From positions 124,001 through 188,000 of the forward strand of contig NZ_CP120737.1 of NCBI RefSeq assembly GCF_029581195.1: 64,000 nucleotides of DNA. Reading direction: 5' to 3'. Positions 62,289 through 64,000 of this stretch are shown here, in pieces; the first letter of the stretch is position 1; each line of letters opens with the position of its first letter. The DNA comes from Solwaraspora sp. WMMD791. Its GTDB lineage: Bacteria; Actinomycetota; Actinomycetes; Mycobacteriales; Micromonosporaceae. Position numbers and translations under genes: made by a program. Under the pieces are notes generated by a model. That model was not told the origin of the DNA and did not search any database. It saw nothing but the letters and a program-made list of their open reading frames with translations.

Positions 62289-63098
62289 TTGCCCGTGCAC
62301 TCGCGCTATCTAGACATAGCGGAAAAAATTCGCGAACGGATCGAGGCTGGGGAGTGGGAACCCGGTGCCCGGCTGCCCCGCCTAGATGACTTCGCGGTGG
62401 AGTACGGAGCCAACCGCGACACGGTGGGGCGGGCGATCGCAGCCCTAGAGACGGAGGGCTATGTGTGGGCGGTGCAGGGCCGAGGCATCGCGGTACGCCA
62501 CGGCACGATGCGACCCCGGCGACCGCGCGGGGACCTCGTCAAGCGCAACGAGCAATCCACCGGCTACTCGTTCCCATCCGCGAGCAGTCAGGAGGTCTGG
62601 GTTCGTCACGGCGAGGCTGTAAACGAACCGGCCCGGTTGGATAACCCGCGACTGGCCAAACTTCTCGGGGTTGAACCGGGGTCGCGGGTGTTGCGCCGAT
62701 TCCGAGTGACGGGACCCGCGTCGGAAGCACCGTTTCAGATCAATACGTCCTGGATTCACCCACGGGTGGCAGATATCGTATCTGGTCTCGACGCAAACCC
62801 GGCCGCTGGTGAATGGCTCTATCACATTGAGAAGGCTGGCCATTGGCCGATTCAATGGATGGAGATCCATCGTGCCCGAATGCCTCGAAAGGATGAGGCC
62901 GGGCTATTGGAGATTCCGACCAGCCTGCCTGTCTTGGAGATTGTCCGGGTTGGGACATCAGGATCTGACGGCAAGCCGGTCGAAGTAACGGAGTATGTCG
63001 TAGCAAGCGATCGGGTGGAGACCGTGCATGTGCTTCGTCGGGACGCTGGTGCGCAGGTTCCCTGGCCGGATGAATCTGACAGTGAGGTGCACGCATGA
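62289..63098 (+). CDS. GntR/UTRA-family regulator of the AICE (KorSA-like)
   Basis: A 269-residue repressor. The winged helix (YLDIAEKIRERIEAGEWEPGARLPRLDDFAVEYGANRDTVGRAIAALETEGYV) is followed by a UTRA-type effector domain (from about 95). TTG 62289 is used, AGGAGG being 9 nt upstream. In pSAM2 a GntR protein (KorSA) represses replication and transfer; similar control is inferred. GC is lower than in flanking genes. Confidence 0.85.
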   Translation: MPVHSRYLDIAEKIRERIEAGEWEPGARLPRLDDFAVEYGANRDTVGRAIAALETEGYVWAVQGRGIAVRHGTMRPRRPRGDLVKRNEQSTGYSFPSASSQEVWVRHGEAVNEPARLDNPRLAKLLGVEPGSRVLRRFRVTGPASEAPFQINTSWIHPRVADIVSGLDANPAAGEWLYHIEKAGHWPIQWMEIHRARMPRKDEAGLLEIPTSLPVLEIVRVGTSGSDGKPVEVTEYVVASDRVETVHVLRRDAGAQVPWPDESDSEVHA

Positions 63099-63838
63099 CG
63101 GGTGCGACCGTTGCATGCCGGGCGGCCGGTCGGACGCATGTCGGATACGTCCGGTCGCGCAACGAGGATTCCTTCTATGTCGGTGACTGGCTCTACGCCG
63201 TAGCCGATGGTCTCGGTGGTCATGTAGCGGGCGACTTGGCTAGCGCGACCGCGATGGAGGCGTTCTCCTCGTACGACCGTTCGGTTTCACCGGCGAACCT
63301 GGCGGACGCTGCCGGCCAAGCGGTCGAAGCTGCTGGTCTGGCAGTGCGGCGAGCGGTGCGGAACGCTCCTGAGGTCGCAGGGATGGGCACCACTCTGGTT
63401 GGGTTGCTGCATTCTGGGTGCAATGCGGTTCTGGTTAACCTCGGTGACTCGCGTGCGTACCTGTTGCGACGCTCCGGCTTGCGGCGTGAGCTAACCCGAA
63501 TGACCGAGGATCACGTCTACGGCAACTTGGTGTCAGGTGCTCACCTGGTCCCGATGCTCCCGGAGCGAATTACCCGCTTCATTGATGGGCGCACGGAAGG
63601 GCGATCGGCTGACCTTACGCCCATTGATCTGCAGGTGGATGACCGCATCTTGCTCTGCTCGGACGGACTCAGTTCCTACGTTCCCCACGAGTCGATAGGC
63701 GAAGCGTTGTGTTCGCCTGCACCCACGGAAATCGTTGCGGATGACTTGGTCACGCTTGCTCTCGACCACGGGGGTCACGACAACGTGACGGTGGTCGTCG
63801 TTGACGTCGTTGCCAACGGATCGAGTGAGGGGGCATAA
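63095..63838 (+). CDS. PP2C-family Ser/Thr protein phosphatase
   Basis: A 247-residue metal-dependent phosphatase. Motifs: VRSRNEDSFYV (metal), AVADGLGGHVAGD, GDSRAYLLR, LLCSDGLSSYV and HDNVTVVVV hold the usual Asp ligands. No membrane segment. It overlaps the GntR stop by 4 bp and is thus coupled to it. An unusual AICE cargo; Nudix-type proteins usually hold this place. Codon use is less GC-rich than the operon opposite. Confidence 0.9.
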   Translation: MTGATVACRAAGRTHVGYVRSRNEDSFYVGDWLYAVADGLGGHVAGDLASATAMEAFSSYDRSVSPANLADAAGQAVEAAGLAVRRAVRNAPEVAGMGTTLVGLLHSGCNAVLVNLGDSRAYLLRRSGLRRELTRMTEDHVYGNLVSGAHLVPMLPERITRFIDGRTEGRSADLTPIDLQVDDRILLCSDGLSSYVPHESIGEALCSPAPTEIVADDLVTLALDHGGHDNVTVVVVDVVANGSSEGA

Positions 63839-64000
63839 GGGGCGAGGGCGGTCGGCCGGGTCGGGTCGTCAGCGAAAAGTCAGCAACATCAACGACAACC
63901 GTTGACAAACGACATGACGCGGTGACGCGGGAAGCAAAGGGGGCGGCAAGGATCGACAACCGCCCGAACGGGACGTCAAGCAGTAACAGCCTTCACACCG
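63839..64000. other. Terminal 162 bp, no gene seen
   Basis: Contains a small hairpin TCAACG/CGTTGA (63889-63905). No copy of the tRNA 3' half, no start with a good ribosome site. Continues outside the window. Confidence 0.4.

Larger units (their letters stand above)
47549..64000. mobile_element. Actinomycete integrative and conjugative element (AICE), right end outside window
   Basis: Gene content fits an AICE: tRNA-Val with adjacent tyrosine integrase and excisionase, prim-pol plus ATPase for autonomous replication, one FtsK/TraB translocase for double-stranded DNA transfer, a Spd-like protein, and a GntR regulator at the far side. No relaxase, type IV secretion genes, capsid or terminase genes are seen, excluding a classical ICE or prophage. 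Nearly all genes lie in one minus-strand run (61924 to 47678); the regulator pair points outward. No copy of the tRNA 3' end was found after 63838, so attR lies beyond the window. Confidence 0.9.

Noticed and set aside
63839-64000. attR of the AICE
   Set aside because: No match to the tRNA-Val 3' half was found; the right end must lie beyond the window.
47549-64000. Prophage
   Set aside because: No capsid, terminase, tail or lysis genes; FtsK/TraB and Spd genes indicate a conjugative element.

Overview
High-GC chromosome of a filamentous actinomycete, most probably a Micromonosporaceae member. The pointers are an SsgB-type sporulation gene, abundant plant-polysaccharide hydrolases, GTG/TTG starts, an actinomycete-type tRNA-linked integrative element, and strongly GC-biased third codon positions. 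No rRNA or other species marker is present, so the genus is inference.

Region 1 (about 1-1.5 kb and 28-35 kb) is saprophytic: a truncated secreted pectate lyase, a GH51 arabinofuranosidase and a secreted GH5 mannanase with a CBM2. LacI-type palindromes lie beside all three.

Region 2 (about 1.7-28 kb) looks like a redox/hypoxia dormancy island comparable to the mycobacterial DosR regulon. A DevR/DosR-like regulator (Asp54, Thr82, Lys104) faces a DevS/DosS-like double-GAF kinase. Around them are six universal stress protein genes (ten domains), three Acg-type nitroreductases, a CtpF-like P-type ATPase, an Rv2629-like release-factor-fold protein, a lone cyclic-nucleotide-binding domain, pyruvate formate-lyase with its activase, PPDK and a glycogen debranching enzyme. 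Three GGGAC-N4-G(T/A)CCC boxes sit in front of the three main operons. Together the genes suggest stored glycogen being fermented through PFL, with PPDK adjusting PEP/pyruvate, while stress proteins protect a non-growing mycelium.

Region 3 (28-47.5 kb) is ordinary chromosome: a SAM methyltransferase, DedA, Nudix, a LolA-fold lipoprotein-like gene next to an OmpR-type two-component system, a TPR/FN3 membrane protein, MarR/VOC, a K+ channel-like protein, DUF4236, Rrf2/AraC regulators, SsgB and a PGPGW membrane protein. A Clp-N gene here is frameshifted.

Region 4 (47.55 kb to the window end) is an AICE integrated at tRNA-Val(CAC). It carries a tyrosine integrase and excisionase, a primase-polymerase/ATPase replication module, a C5 DNA methyltransferase, an FtsK/TraB translocase, Spd-like membrane proteins, a train of very small cargo genes, and a GntR regulator overlapping a PP2C phosphatase. 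The right att site is not in the window. The element holds unusual non-coding structure: twelve copies of GCGGAGAT in nested palindromes between rep and xis, TraB-type repeats behind ftsK, and two families of intercistronic hairpins (three and four copies) whose stems change with base pairing kept while loops or flanks stay conserved. These look like uncharacterised structured RNA elements and are the most novel signal seen.
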